Notes: generated by a model from the sequence alone, not told the origin. A DNA stretch of 64,000 bases from Sphingomonas sp. PL-96 (GCF_020707215.1 NZ_JAJFET010000001.1:558001-622000), one strand, 5' to 3'. Positions 8,323 to 17,097 are shown, counted from the first letter of the stretch. Made by a program: numbers and translations.

Positions 8323-9360
8323 ATGTCGCGTCCCGCCGTCTCGGTCGTCATTCCCGTGTACAATCGGGCGGATCTGGTGGGCGATGCCGTTGCGAGCATC
8401 CTGGCGCAGCGGTTCGAGAATTTCGAACTCGTGGTGGTAGACGACGGTTCGACCGACGAGTCCGTGAAGGTGGTCGAAGCATTCGGCGATCCGCGCGTCC
8501 GGATCGTCCGCCACGCTCGAAACAAGGGGATCCCCGACGCGCGAAACACCGGCCTGGATGCCGCACAGGGCGAGCTGATCGCCTGGCTGGACAGCGACGA
8601 CATCGCGCGTCCTGGCCGCCTGGAGGCGCAGGCTGCGTTTCTTCGCAACAACCCCGACATCGCGCTGGTCGGCAGTTGTGCGGGCAAGATCAACCAGGCC
8701 GGCCGGCGCAAGCGCGGCGTGCGCATGCCCCCGCTCGCACCCGCCGACGTGAGCGCCTGGCTGCTGTTCCGATCGGCGTTCCAGCAGTCCTCGGTCATGG
8801 GACGTGCCGAGGTGCTCAAGGCCTATCCCTATCAGCGCAGCTTCGACGTGTGCGAGGATCTGGACGTGTTCGTACGGCTGTCGCGGACGCATGCGCTGGC
8901 GAACCTGCCGCAGGTGCTGGTGGATCGCCGCGTGCATCCCGGCCAGACCGTCTGCCAGCGTCAGAACCGCATCCGCGAATGCAAGAGCGGCCTCTACGCA
9001 GGGCTGCTCGAGGAAGTCGGCATGCAGTTCGACGCGGAGGATCTTCGTCGCCACACGCTGCTGGGCAAGACGAAGCTCAAGGGCGTCGTCGCCCCGCCCG
9101 ACTTCCTCCAATGGTGTGACGGGTGGCTGCGCACGATGCGCGAGCGCAACGCCGAAAGCCGTTATGTCGCGTGCGAAGGGATGACGCTGGCAACCGCGTG
9201 GTTCTGGCTGCTCGCCTGCCGGGTCGCGATCCCGACCATCGGGCGCTCCGCGGCCGTGCGCGCGTATTTCCGCTCGCCGCTTGCCCGGGGGCTCACCGGT
9301 GCGGCCGGGCAGCGCTGGCTGGCACGCGGTGCCCCGATATTGCTGGGGATCCGGCGCTAG
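8323..9360 (+). CDS. Family 2 glycosyltransferase
   Basis: 345 residues. The GT-A fold N-terminal domain starts VSVVIPVYNR and contains VVVDDGSTDES (about 38-48) and WLDSDDI, the DxD-type metal/nucleotide-sugar site (about 107-113). After about residue 250 it has a short C-terminal extension with one hydrophobic segment. It transfers a sugar from a nucleotide donor to an unknown acceptor, probably a lipid-linked glycan. The ATG at 8323 places the family motif at the usual distance; an in-frame codon at 8272 would add 17 residues. The stop overlaps the stop of the convergent nucleotidyltransferase gene. Confidence 0.88.
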   Translation: MSRPAVSVVIPVYNRADLVGDAVASILAQRFENFELVVVDDGSTDESVKVVEAFGDPRVRIVRHARNKGIPDARNTGLDAAQGELIAWLDSDDIARPGRLEAQAAFLRNNPDIALVGSCAGKINQAGRRKRGVRMPPLAPADVSAWLLFRSAFQQSSVMGRAEVLKAYPYQRSFDVCEDLDVFVRLSRTHALANLPQVLVDRRVHPGQTVCQRQNRIRECKSGLYAGLLEEVGMQFDAEDLRRHTLLGKTKLKGVVAPPDFLQWCDGWLRTMRERNAESRYVACEGMTLATAWFWLLACRVAIPTIGRSAAVRAYFRSPLARGLTGAAGQRWLARGAPILLGIRR

Positions 9361-10103
9361 CCGACCAGACGGCGGACCAGGTCCAGGTCGGCAGGCTTGT
9401 CGACGTCCACGGCGGCCAGGCCATAGGGGCTGGCGACGGCGCGCGCGGACAGGCCGGCTGCGGCACCCAGGCGCATCAATGCCTGATCAAGCGTAAGCCG
9501 CCCGACCAAATACCGAAGCAGCGTGCCCGTGCCCAGGCGGCGCACGATCCGCCACGGGCGCTTGCGATCCGCCTCCACCTGCGACCAGAGGTCGAGCGCG
9601 GCATTCGCCTTGGGGCTGGCCAGATAGAAGAGGTTGCAGCCGGACCAGCCGCCATCGGCGAAGCGCAGATAGGTGCGCTGCGTATCCGGCACCGCCGCCT
9701 CGATGACGTCGCGGCGGGCGAGCAGGGCGGTGACGTCCGCGCCTGCCGGAGTGGCCGCGAGGAAGTGGGTGATCCACTCGGGCTCCAGCAGCGCATGGTC
9801 GGCCGTCGTCACGAGCAGCGGCGTGCCGAGCGCTGCAAGGCCGCTGCGGGTGCTGCGGCTGGGACCAGCCTCGGCCGGTAGCACCTCCACGTCCAGCGTG
9901 GCGGCATGCGCGGCGACGGCTGGGTCGGATACCGACACGCCGATTCGCGTTGCGCCGGCCGTGCGAAGCGCTGCAACCACCCGCGCGAGCATGGTCGACC
10001 CGCCCACTTCGATCAGCGCCTTGGCCGAAACGCCGGCATAGTCGGCTACCGGATCGGTGCCGCCTCGCGAACCCGCGAGGACCAGGGCGTGGAACGCCGT
10101 CAC
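9357..10103 (-). CDS. MobA-like NTP transferase family protein
   Basis: 248 residues with a nucleotidyltransferase Rossmann fold. The start has the family core VLAGSRGG (about 7-14), followed by KALIEVGGSTML, and LLVTTADHALL (about 95-105) supplies the metal-binding acidic residue. It resembles MobA/IspD-type enzymes that activate a phosphorylated small molecule with a nucleotide. The substrate is unknown. The GTG at 10103 overlaps the TGA of the upstream gene as GTGA. It is the last gene of the leftward operon that contains a CDP-alcohol phosphotransferase and a TagF-like enzyme, so it may supply one activated building block. Confidence 0.75.
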   Translation of the reverse strand: MTAFHALVLAGSRGGTDPVADYAGVSAKALIEVGGSTMLARVVAALRTAGATRIGVSVSDPAVAAHAATLDVEVLPAEAGPSRSTRSGLAALGTPLLVTTADHALLEPEWITHFLAATPAGADVTALLARRDVIEAAVPDTQRTYLRFADGGWSGCNLFYLASPKANAALDLWSQVEADRKRPWRIVRRLGTGTLLRYLVGRLTLDQALMRLGAAAGLSARAVASPYGLAAVDVDKPADLDLVRRLVG

Positions 10104-11014
10104 GCCTGTGCTCGCGCGCGCCAGACCTTCCACAGCACGCCGGGCGCGGCGAGCAGGGGATGGCGCTCTGCCCAGGGGGTGAGCTTCACCGGCACTCCCG
10201 TATGCCGCTCGACCTTCCACGCGCCATAGCGCGCTGCGCCCTCCAGCAGGAACGCGGCCTTGACCAGGCGTGCTGCGTTGAGCGGCTTGCCCATCCGTTG
10301 GCGCGATCGCCAGGTGCGCAGCAGCCCCGCGCGGACTTCAGGGGCGAGCATGGGGGTAAGCTCGCCCCCGGACTGGCGATAGGGAACTCCGTCCGCGTTC
10401 CAGGCAAGCTGCAGGAGCGTGGCGTAGCGATCGGGATCGTACGCCAGGATCTGGTCCTCGCGACCCGGCCGCTCGACCCGGAATTCCGCGCGGTAGGTCT
10501 CGCGGAACAGTGCCTTCCAATAATCCAGCGGCGCGCCATGCGCCGGACCCAGCACCGCGGCGAATCGCGCCGCGGTGATCGCGGAGGCGGCAATGGCGTC
10601 CGCCACCGCTTCGGCCTGCGCGGGGCCGGCGATCCACAGCAGGGCGCTTGGTTGAACGAAGCGAGTCCAGATGGTGGTGTCGGCGAAAGCGCCGGTCGCG
10701 GCCTTGGCGAACACCGCCAGCGGCATCGTGGCGACCTTTGCCTGCAGCAGGCGGTCGCCGAGCCGCACTTCTTCGAAACTGATGTCCGGCCACAACCGCC
10801 GCGACACCGCACCGCGCAGGCCCGGCTGCGGCGCGCCTTCGGTCAGGACGTAGAAGTCGAGCAGGCCGTCGAGGTCGCCGGTCCGCAGCACGGATCCGTA
10901 GAACAGCACCGCCGATCCGCGAAGCCGCTCGGCGATCACCGTGGCTGCCGCGACGATCTCCGGCCGGACCTCGGTCGTGAGCATCTCTGCAATGGCGTGG
11001 CGAAGCTGTTGCAT
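10100..11014 (-). CDS. Uncharacterised protein with possible nucleotidyltransferase motif
   Basis: 304 residues without transmembrane segments. Near residue 39 the segment FYGSVLRTGDLDGLLDFYVL resembles the GS...D-x-D motif of the minimal polymerase-beta nucleotidyltransferase fold; this is my inference and the match is partial. The remainder, with a basic Trp-rich C-terminus, is not recognised. The ATG overlaps the stop of the upstream diacylglycerol-kinase-like gene by one base (TGATG), and its own stop overlaps the next start. Its role is therefore tied to the surrounding lipid/polymer operon. Confidence 0.6.
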   Translation of the reverse strand: MQQLRHAIAEMLTTEVRPEIVAAATVIAERLRGSAVLFYGSVLRTGDLDGLLDFYVLTEGAPQPGLRGAVSRRLWPDISFEEVRLGDRLLQAKVATMPLAVFAKAATGAFADTTIWTRFVQPSALLWIAGPAQAEAVADAIAASAITAARFAAVLGPAHGAPLDYWKALFRETYRAEFRVERPGREDQILAYDPDRYATLLQLAWNADGVPYRQSGGELTPMLAPEVRAGLLRTWRSRQRMGKPLNAARLVKAAFLLEGAARYGAWKVERHTGVPVKLTPWAERHPLLAAPGVLWKVWRARAQA

Positions 11015-12024
11015 CAGGGCGTCACGAACTCCAGCGGGGTGCCCTGGCGCACGGTCATCGTTCCACCCTCGTACAGTTCACCGTCCAGGATGAAGCCGCC
11101 GTCCAGCGTCACGGTGAAGGATCGGACGTCATGATGGCGGTAGCCGCGCTCCCGGAGCCAGGGCGCCTCCGATCCGCGCAGCAGGGCAGGGACCGCCCGG
11201 GCGAGGTTGCGCGGCGGGGCGTCCACGGCGAGCAGCTTCAGCCCCGCCCGCTCATGGCCGAAGGGCTTCAGGCGGAGCGGCAGCCGCTCGAGCGTCGAGC
11301 TGAAGAGGATGTACAGCGTCTCTGCCGCAGCCTTGCCGCCATCGAGTTGCAGGCGCATCGCCTCGCCCGCACGCCATTCGTTGGCATGGCCGCCGAACAG
11401 GGTCTGGGCGACGCCCCAGAACAGCGAGATGCCTACCGCAAAGCTGTTGAAAGCCCCCGCCTTGTGGGTCCGCTGCGCCAGTTCGGTCGCGCGCACAAAG
11501 GCGCCAGCCCCCCACAGGAAGCCGCAGAGCTCCGGCTCCTGCGCGTCGTCGCGCAGGATCTCCACCGAAGCGCGGGTGCGAAAGGAGCCGCGGGTGTTGG
11601 CTGCCAGTGCGTCCTGCACCCTCCACTCGGGCGGGATGCCGAGGTCGAGGGCCAGCGCGTTGGTCTTGCCCGAAGGTACCACCGCCAGCCGCGGCATCGC
11701 AGCGCCAAAGATCCCGCGCGCGCAGGTGAGAACGTCGCGCACGGTGCCGTCGCCGCCGTCCACGATCAGCAGCTCGATTCCGGCGTCGCGGAACTCGCGG
11801 AGCGCCTGGGCAAGCGCGGGCAGGGTGCGGGGTCCGCGGTACAGCAGGTTCGGGGTGTCGGCCGGCACGACCATCGCCTCCGCCCCGCGGGTGCGATTGC
11901 GGTGGCTGCGGCTGTTGCTGATGATGCCGGTGCGCGGGTGGCCTGCACCGCCCCCGTGCCGGGTAAGCCCGGCCACATCCCGGGTCGGTTGGAACGCCAT
12001 CTGGTCTGCCGGTTCCGAGGTCAT
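11014..12024 (-). CDS. Diacylglycerol kinase family lipid kinase
   Basis: 336 residues. The catalytic domain carries IVDGGDGTVRDVL (about 85-97), the GGDGT ATP-binding loop shared by DagK, YegS and sphingosine kinases. PSGKTNALALDLG follows, close to the family's P-x-GTxNDxA pattern. It should phosphorylate a lipid such as diacylglycerol, but could act on another lipid alcohol; sphingomonads carry sphingolipids. The N-terminus is uncertain: ATG 12024 is used, with an alternative at 12060. It lies within the leftward CDP-alcohol/TagF-like operon and overlaps the next gene. Confidence 0.82.
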   Translation of the reverse strand: MTSEPADQMAFQPTRDVAGLTRHGGGAGHPRTGIISNSRSHRNRTRGAEAMVVPADTPNLLYRGPRTLPALAQALREFRDAGIELLIVDGGDGTVRDVLTCARGIFGAAMPRLAVVPSGKTNALALDLGIPPEWRVQDALAANTRGSFRTRASVEILRDDAQEPELCGFLWGAGAFVRATELAQRTHKAGAFNSFAVGISLFWGVAQTLFGGHANEWRAGEAMRLQLDGGKAAAETLYILFSSTLERLPLRLKPFGHERAGLKLLAVDAPPRNLARAVPALLRGSEAPWLRERGYRHHDVRSFTVTLDGGFILDGELYEGGTMTVRQGTPLEFVTP

Positions 12025-12131
12025 CTTCTTCAAACGCGCCCCCGGGCCACGAAGCTTCAACAGGAGGCGGGCCCATGCACCGCGTGATGGGCCCGTCCGC
12101 GCCCATATCGTGGCAGTTTCGTGGCAAGGCT

Positions 12132-12165
12132 AGCCCCGACGCGCGCTTTGACGCGGCCGGGGCGG
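12132..12165. repeat. GC-rich inverted repeat in the gap between DUF2141 and lipid kinase genes
   Basis: GCCCCGACGCG and CGCGGCCGGGGC can pair around a short CGCTTTGA loop. No T-run follows on either strand. It could attenuate transcription within the operon or stabilise an RNA end. I see nothing else in this gap of about 160 bases. Confidence 0.35.
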
Positions 12166-12187
12166 GGAAGCGACCCGCTTTTGCGGC

Positions 12188-12664
12188 CTAGCGGCTGTAG
12201 CGCGTGCGGATCGCGATGCTGCCGCCACCCGCCGGCACCGGGAAGCGCGTCGCCTGGAACGAAGGCAGCCCCAGCGTCGTCGGCGCATCGTTCGAAAAGC
12301 CGAAGCCTTCCTTGATCGTGAACGCCGTGCGGTTGAACTTACGGTCGCCATTCTCGTCATGATAGGTGGCAAGCGCATAATGGCCGGGCGCCAGCCAGAA
12401 GCAGGCGCGGGTGGTTGGTGCCGCCGCCTTCACGCGCGCGCGGGCGAGCTTGCTGCCGCCCTTCAGAAAGCGGCTGCTGTCATCGGGGTAGACGGTGAAG
12501 GCGACTTCGCCGTTCGCATTGCGCAGGTTGGTTGCCGCAACCTCAAGCTTCACCTTGCCGCCACCGGGCGTTCCGACACAGGCCGGGGCAGCGGTGGCAG
12601 GCGCGGTCGGGAGAAGGGTGGCGCCGCCCAAAAGAGCAAGTGCAGGAAGAACGATACGCAACAT
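12188..12664 (-). CDS. DUF2141 domain-containing secreted protein
   Basis: 158 residues. A signal peptide (about 1-26, ending near ATAAPA) is followed by a beta-rich DUF2141 domain. VAFTVYPDD (about 55-63) and GHYALATYHDENGDRKFN (about 98-115) are the family's conserved stretches. The DENGD-type loop may bind a metal. The function of the family is unknown. The gene sits between the flippase and the lipid kinase in a leftward operon, so an envelope role is plausible but unproven. Confidence 0.85.
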   Translation of the reverse strand: MLRIVLPALALLGGATLLPTAPATAAPACVGTPGGGKVKLEVAATNLRNANGEVAFTVYPDDSSRFLKGGSKLARARVKAAAPTTRACFWLAPGHYALATYHDENGDRKFNRTAFTIKEGFGFSNDAPTTLGLPSFQATRFPVPAGGGSIAIRTRYSR

Positions 12665-12733
12665 GGGATCCTCAGTGCATCGGGTTGCGGGCCTTCTGTA
12701 CCCTCCCGGATGAACCGGGGATGGGCGACCCGT

Positions 12734-14086
12734 TCAGGCGACGGCGCTGTCCGTGCGCAGCCGGTCGCGCCGGATCGCCAGGCCCAGCATCACCGCCAGC
12801 AGCACTGCCGTCAGGACCGACGCGATCAAGACGCCGGCGGCAATACCGTTCGCTCCCATGCTGGGGGACAGAAGGAACGCTGCCGCGAACATCGTGCCCG
12901 TCGCCGCAAGCCGCACGAAAAACGCGCTTCCCGCCCGGTTTGCGGCCATCAGCACCGGCTCGAACCCGACCGTGCAGAGATCGACGCAGCCGGCCGCCGT
13001 CAGCCACAACAGGCTGGAATAAGCGCTTGTGAACTCCGATCCGCCGACCAGCGCCAGCACATGCTCGCCTGCGATCAGAAGGGCGCCGAACACCAGTGCC
13101 GCAACCAGGGTCGCAACCGAAACCGACCGCACCAGGAAGCGGCCGACCTTGCGCAGGCCGCCGGCATCGATCGAGCGCACGATTTCCGGGAAGGCAGCGC
13201 GCGCCAGCAACTGCGACAGCTTGGTCATCGCCTGGGCGAGCTGCACCGCCAGGCGGAACTCGCCTGCCGCGGTGGTGCCGGCGACGCCGCCGACCAACAG
13301 CAGCGGAAACTGCTTGCTCGACAAGGTGAAGGTCGCGTTGGCGTTGGTGCTGACCGCGAACCGGACGATGCCGGGATTGTCGGTGACCACCGCGCGCAGC
13401 CCGCCGCCATGGCGGCGCATCAGGCGGATGTTGCCGGTGCGCGCCACCATCGCCCAATAGGCGGTGGCGGTCAGCAGCTCGGCCGCCATCCACGCGACCA
13501 GGAAGCCCTGCAGCGTCGGGTGGATCAACGCGACCAGACCAGCGCCGACCAGCCGCACGATGGGCGTCGCGCTGTCCGCCAGCGCCGCAAGCGAGAAATT
13601 GTCGTTCAGCCGCAGGATGCCGAGCGGCGTCGACCGCAGCGACAGCAGCTGGACGATCGTGAAGATGAACGTAGCGCGCCACAGCGTCGGGCCGATGCCC
13701 AGCATCTCCCCCCACAGGCTGAGGATAAGCGCAGCGACGCCCACGCCGACCACTGCACTGGTCGCGTCGAGCGCGGTGCAGGCGCGGAACAGCCGGCCGA
13801 GCCGGTCGAGGTCGCCCGCAGAGCGATGCGCGGTGCCGTAGCGGACGATGATCTGCCACGTCTGGAACCCCACCAGCGCGACCAGCACTTGCGAGGCTCC
13901 GACGATGATCGAGAAGCGGCCGAAGTCGGTGACGCCCAGCGTCCGTGTGACGATCGCCAGGTAGAAGAGCGACAGCACTGCCGTGACCCCGCGCCCGGCA
14001 AGCAGCCAGCCGAGATTATGCGCGACGCTGCCCAGCCCCTTGCGCGGATCGCCCGTGCGCGCGGCGAAGGGGTTTACGCGAGCCAG
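12734..14086 (-). CDS. Oligosaccharide flippase family protein (Wzx/MOP-like)
   Basis: About 450 residues with some 12-14 hydrophobic segments from residue 22 to the end and few charges, the profile of polysaccharide-synthesis MOP flippases. These move lipid-linked glycans across the inner membrane. VAHNLGWLLAGRG at the start matches the family N-terminus. No ATG, GTG or TTG lies at the expected place. I place the start at CTG 14086, preceded by an AAGAGGA sequence and overlapping the upstream stop by 13 bases. The GTG at about 13984 would cut the first helix. The frame extends upstream without a plausible start. Confidence 0.75.
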   Translation of the reverse strand: MARVNPFAARTGDPRKGLGSVAHNLGWLLAGRGVTAVLSLFYLAIVTRTLGVTDFGRFSIIVGASQVLVALVGFQTWQIIVRYGTAHRSAGDLDRLGRLFRACTALDATSAVVGVGVAALILSLWGEMLGIGPTLWRATFIFTIVQLLSLRSTPLGILRLNDNFSLAALADSATPIVRLVGAGLVALIHPTLQGFLVAWMAAELLTATAYWAMVARTGNIRLMRRHGGGLRAVVTDNPGIVRFAVSTNANATFTLSSKQFPLLLVGGVAGTTAAGEFRLAVQLAQAMTKLSQLLARAAFPEIVRSIDAGGLRKVGRFLVRSVSVATLVAALVFGALLIAGEHVLALVGGSEFTSAYSSLLWLTAAGCVDLCTVGFEPVLMAANRAGSAFFVRLAATGTMFAAAFLLSPSMGANGIAAGVLIASVLTAVLLAVMLGLAIRRDRLRTDSAVA

Positions 14087-15204
14087 CTGGTGATCCTCTT
14101 GCCGCCACGGGCCTGCAGCATCGCCTGCACCAGCCGCACCAGGTGGACGACCAGCGAGATCGCGGTCCACGCCGCCACCCCGATGATCCCCCAGTCCGGT
14201 CGCTGCACCAGCAGCATCGCGAACAGGATCACCATGTTGGGATTGCGTCGCGCGGTGATGAGCCGGAACCAGCTGTCGAACCGCTCCCAGACATGGATGT
14301 GCATGCCGAAGCGGACGATGAAGGCGCCCTCGATCAGCCGCTGGGCGACATAGCCGAACAGCATCGTGCCGATCACGAGCCAGAACATCTGGTCGGTGAG
14401 CGGCCGGCCATAGTCGGCGCAGCCCGCCGCCCAGGCCCACCACCAGAAGGGCGGGTGGACCAGGTCGACGCCATGGTCCCAGGCGTTGCCGAGCTTGGAC
14501 GACGTGATGGTGCAGCGAGCGAGCTTCCCGTCCACGGTGTCGAACACCATGAACACGAGACCGGTCGCAAGCCCGGTCCAGAACCAGCCGTGCCAGAATG
14601 CGACCGTGGCGATGATGCACAGCACGCTGCCGGCCGCCGTCACCTGGTTGGGCGTGATGCCAAGCCGCGCGGCGATGCGGGTGAGCGCGAACGCCCATTC
14701 AGGCCAGAGATATTTGGTGAGGAGGTCGGTCACCCCCTTGTACGCGCCGGTGTAGCTGGCGCGCTCGATGCCGGGCACCGCTTCGGGCACCAGCAGCTCC
14801 ACGAACGGCTGCTCGCGCTTGCGCAGCGCCTCGTTGAAGATGCCTTCTTCGGCCTCGGCACGAATTTCAATCAGGCTCGACCCTGCCGGAAGCGGCGCCT
14901 GCGCCTGCATCGCTGCGATCACCGCATCCCGCTCGGCATCGGTCGCGACATGCGCAAGCGCCGGCACGCCGTTGCGGGTCACCAGCGTGCCCGGCCTCCC
15001 GGTCAGGTGGGCGAACCACACGGGGTCGGAGGCGAAGCGCAGGTTGACGAGGATCGTCGGCGTCGTCGGCTGGTCGGTGAAGAGGAGGTCACGCGATGCG
15101 GCGATCCGCCGCACGCGTTCCTCGTTGGTCATGCCCCACAGCAGCGTCGGGTTGCTGCCAACGGGCGTGACTGCCGGCCGGGGCTGGGCATCCTTCGGTG
15201 TCAT
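14074..15204 (-). CDS. CDP-alcohol phosphatidyltransferase family protein
   Basis: 376 residues. An N-terminal soluble domain of about 150 residues precedes a membrane domain with about six helices. The catalytic signature is complete: D222-x2-D225-G-x2-A-R230-x8-G239-x3-D243-x3-D247. Such enzymes displace CMP from a CDP-alcohol with a hydroxyl acceptor, as in phosphatidylinositol or di-inositol-phosphate synthases. The soluble N-terminal part recalls the fused cytidylyltransferase layout of some archaeal and bacterial inositol enzymes, but lacks a clear nucleotide-binding motif. A cytidylyltransferase-like gene lies two genes upstream. The actual alcohol is unknown. Confidence 0.85.
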   Translation of the reverse strand: MTPKDAQPRPAVTPVGSNPTLLWGMTNEERVRRIAASRDLLFTDQPTTPTILVNLRFASDPVWFAHLTGRPGTLVTRNGVPALAHVATDAERDAVIAAMQAQAPLPAGSSLIEIRAEAEEGIFNEALRKREQPFVELLVPEAVPGIERASYTGAYKGVTDLLTKYLWPEWAFALTRIAARLGITPNQVTAAGSVLCIIATVAFWHGWFWTGLATGLVFMVFDTVDGKLARCTITSSKLGNAWDHGVDLVHPPFWWWAWAAGCADYGRPLTDQMFWLVIGTMLFGYVAQRLIEGAFIVRFGMHIHVWERFDSWFRLITARRNPNMVILFAMLLVQRPDWGIIGVAAWTAISLVVHLVRLVQAMLQARGGKRITSWLA

Positions 15205-15253
15205 GCTTGCGCCGATAGCCGATCGCGCGCCGATTGCGAGCACAAAGCCGCAC

Positions 15254-16381
15254 TCACGGCCTGCGCGCCGCCAGCACGTCCAGGATCTCGCGCGCGGCTC
15301 GGGCCGAGGCGGCGCCGCTGGTGTCGCCCAGCGACTCTTCCGCCATGGCCGCCTGTGCCTCTGCAAAACGCGAATGCTCGGCCGGTGCGCGGGCGAGGGC
15401 GGGGAGCAGCGCGTCGAGGCTGTCGACCACTTCGCCCGCCACCCACATGGCGTAGGACGGGTCCTCCGCCCACGCCGCCTGCTGCGCGTTCAGGAACACG
15501 CACGGCCGCGGCCGCATCAAAAATTCCAGCACTTGGCTGGACGTGTCTCCCAGATAGGCGTCGGCAACCGCGGTGTAGCTGCCGTCCACCGCGGCGAAGC
15601 TCTGATAGTCGCAGTGCACGTCGCCGCGGCCCTGCAGTTGGTCGCACAGCGCCTGCACCTCGGGCGCGCGCTCCACCAGCCGCTGGTGAGGGGCGAAGAT
15701 CAGGTTCCATTTGCCTTCCGCCAACACCTGCCGGACGACCTGCTCGCCCCAGCGCCACCAGGAGGAGCGGTGCTGCTGCCAATGCGGGTTGTAGAGCAGC
15801 ACCGGCCGCGTCTCGGCAAAGTCGGGCCGCGCATAGCTGCGCTGCCGGAATTCCGCCTTCACATAGCCGGTGGCGACGATCCGTTCCGGCGGCATGCCCC
15901 GCACCAGATAGGTCTGGCGTTCCCGTTCGCTCGGCACCAGCGTCCGCCAGGCGGCGCGGCGGCGACGATCGTCGCGCGCGCTCATCGACCCCACGCCGTG
16001 CGATGTCTTGACGAAGCGGGTGGGGAGCATCGGCAGCACCCGCGGCAGCCACAGGCTGGTCTGTTCCGCGCACACGGCGACCGGTACCCGCGCGAGCCGG
16101 GGCGCAAGGCGCGCAAGCATCGGCAGCTTGGCGGGTAGCGGCGGGTTGGTGCCCGCATCGACGGCCACCTGCCCGAAGCCGGGTGCCCGCCGGATGCGGA
16201 TGGCACTGCCCGGCCGCTCGGCCAGCCAGCCGCCGATCAGCGCTTCGTGCATCGACGTGCTGACCCACAGGTCCTGCGGCAGGTCGGGTGCGAGATCCGC
16301 CAGCGCTTCCACGATCGGAAAGAGGTGCGGGATCAGCAGGGTTTCGCCCAGGAACAGAAAGGCGACGCGATCCCGTATCAC
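15254..16381 (-). CDS. CDP-glycerol glycerophosphotransferase-like (TagB/TagF-type) protein
   Basis: 375 residues, no signal peptide. The C-terminal half has a GT-B-like arrangement: KTSHGVGSMSA (about 130-140), LLYNPHWQQ (about 200-208), and YLGDTSSQVLEF (about 288-299). The last corresponds to the D-x-S-S segment of TagF-type polymerases. These transfer polyol phosphates from CDP-polyols to a lipid-linked acceptor. The GTG at 16381 overlaps the TGA of the upstream nucleotidyltransferase (GTGA). The downstream CDP-alcohol transferase and flippase fit a polyol-phosphate-decorated lipid or glycan. Assignment to the superfamily is confident, the substrate is not. Confidence 0.75.
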   Translation of the reverse strand: MIRDRVAFLFLGETLLIPHLFPIVEALADLAPDLPQDLWVSTSMHEALIGGWLAERPGSAIRIRRAPGFGQVAVDAGTNPPLPAKLPMLARLAPRLARVPVAVCAEQTSLWLPRVLPMLPTRFVKTSHGVGSMSARDDRRRRAAWRTLVPSERERQTYLVRGMPPERIVATGYVKAEFRQRSYARPDFAETRPVLLYNPHWQQHRSSWWRWGEQVVRQVLAEGKWNLIFAPHQRLVERAPEVQALCDQLQGRGDVHCDYQSFAAVDGSYTAVADAYLGDTSSQVLEFLMRPRPCVFLNAQQAAWAEDPSYAMWVAGEVVDSLDALLPALARAPAEHSRFAEAQAAMAEESLGDTSGAASARAAREILDVLAARRP

Positions 16382-17097
16382 GCGGCGGTTCCGCGCGCCG
16401 CTCCCCAGGCGTCGATGTCCTCGGGCCGGTCGATCTCCTGCCACTTGCCCGCAGCGTGCTCGATCGCGGTGACTCCGACGGTCGCGGCAAGCTCGGCGAC
16501 GATCGCATGGTGATAGGCGGCATGGCCGCTGTCGCGCTCGATGACCGTCTCCAGCGCGCGGGCATAGGCATCCCCGCCGCTGCTGGTGATGACGCCCAGC
16601 GACCGGTGGGTGGTGCGCGCGTCGTCCAGGTCCTTTGCCACCGCCGTCACCCGGCCGTCCGCGACCGCCACCCGCATGTCGTCCAGCACGTGGCCGCGGG
16701 TCGCCTCGACCAGCAGGCCGATGCCGGCCGGCGGCTGGCGCAAGGCCTCGGTCAGCACCGCCTGCTCGAACACGGTGTCGCCGTTCAACAGGCAGAAGGG
16801 CTCGTGCAGATGCGCTCGCGCGACCCAGACGCTCCCGATGCTGTTGCTGACCGACCAGAAGGGGTTGAACACCGTCGAAACGCGCAGCGGCAACGCATGG
16901 TCGGCGACGAAGTCGCGAACCTGGCGGTGGCGATAGCCGACCACGATCGCCGCCTCGTCGATCCCCGCCTCGGCCAGGGTGGTGAGTTGCCGCAGCAGGA
17001 TCTCACGACCCTGGACCTTCACCAGGCACTTGGGGATTTCCCTGGTGAGGGGAAGCAGCCGGGAGCCATAGCCGGCGCTCAGGATGACCGCTTTCAT
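16378..17097 (-). CDS. Phosphocholine cytidylyltransferase-like NTP transferase
   Basis: 239 residues. The nucleotidyltransferase loop KAVILSAGYGSRLLPLT (2-18) with PKCLVKVQG (about 22-30) and LLNGDTVFE (about 104-112) define a sugar-1-phosphate/phosphocholine nucleotidyltransferase of the LicC/RfbA superfamily. It makes an NDP- or CDP-activated product. KWQEIDRPEDI near the C-terminus matches the LicC-like group, where it contacts the product. It is the first gene of the leftward operon running to 9357 and probably makes the activated donor used by the TagF-like or CDP-alcohol enzymes. Confidence 0.82.
   Translation of the reverse strand: MKAVILSAGYGSRLLPLTREIPKCLVKVQGREILLRQLTTLAEAGIDEAAIVVGYRHRQVRDFVADHALPLRVSTVFNPFWSVSNSIGSVWVARAHLHEPFCLLNGDTVFEQAVLTEALRQPPAGIGLLVEATRGHVLDDMRVAVADGRVTAVAKDLDDARTTHRSLGVITSSGGDAYARALETVIERDSGHAAYHHAIVAELAATVGVTAIEHAAGKWQEIDRPEDIDAWGAARGTAA

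Noticed and set aside
6527..8440. A 637-residue rightward frame opposite the cation/proton antiporter
   Set aside because: It is the antisense shadow of an antiporter with good membrane topology and motifs; it is rich in Gln, His and Arg without domains.
12132..12165. The GC-rich inverted repeat taken as an intrinsic terminator
   Set aside because: No T-run follows on either strand and the genes on both sides look like one operon, so it is listed only as a repeat.
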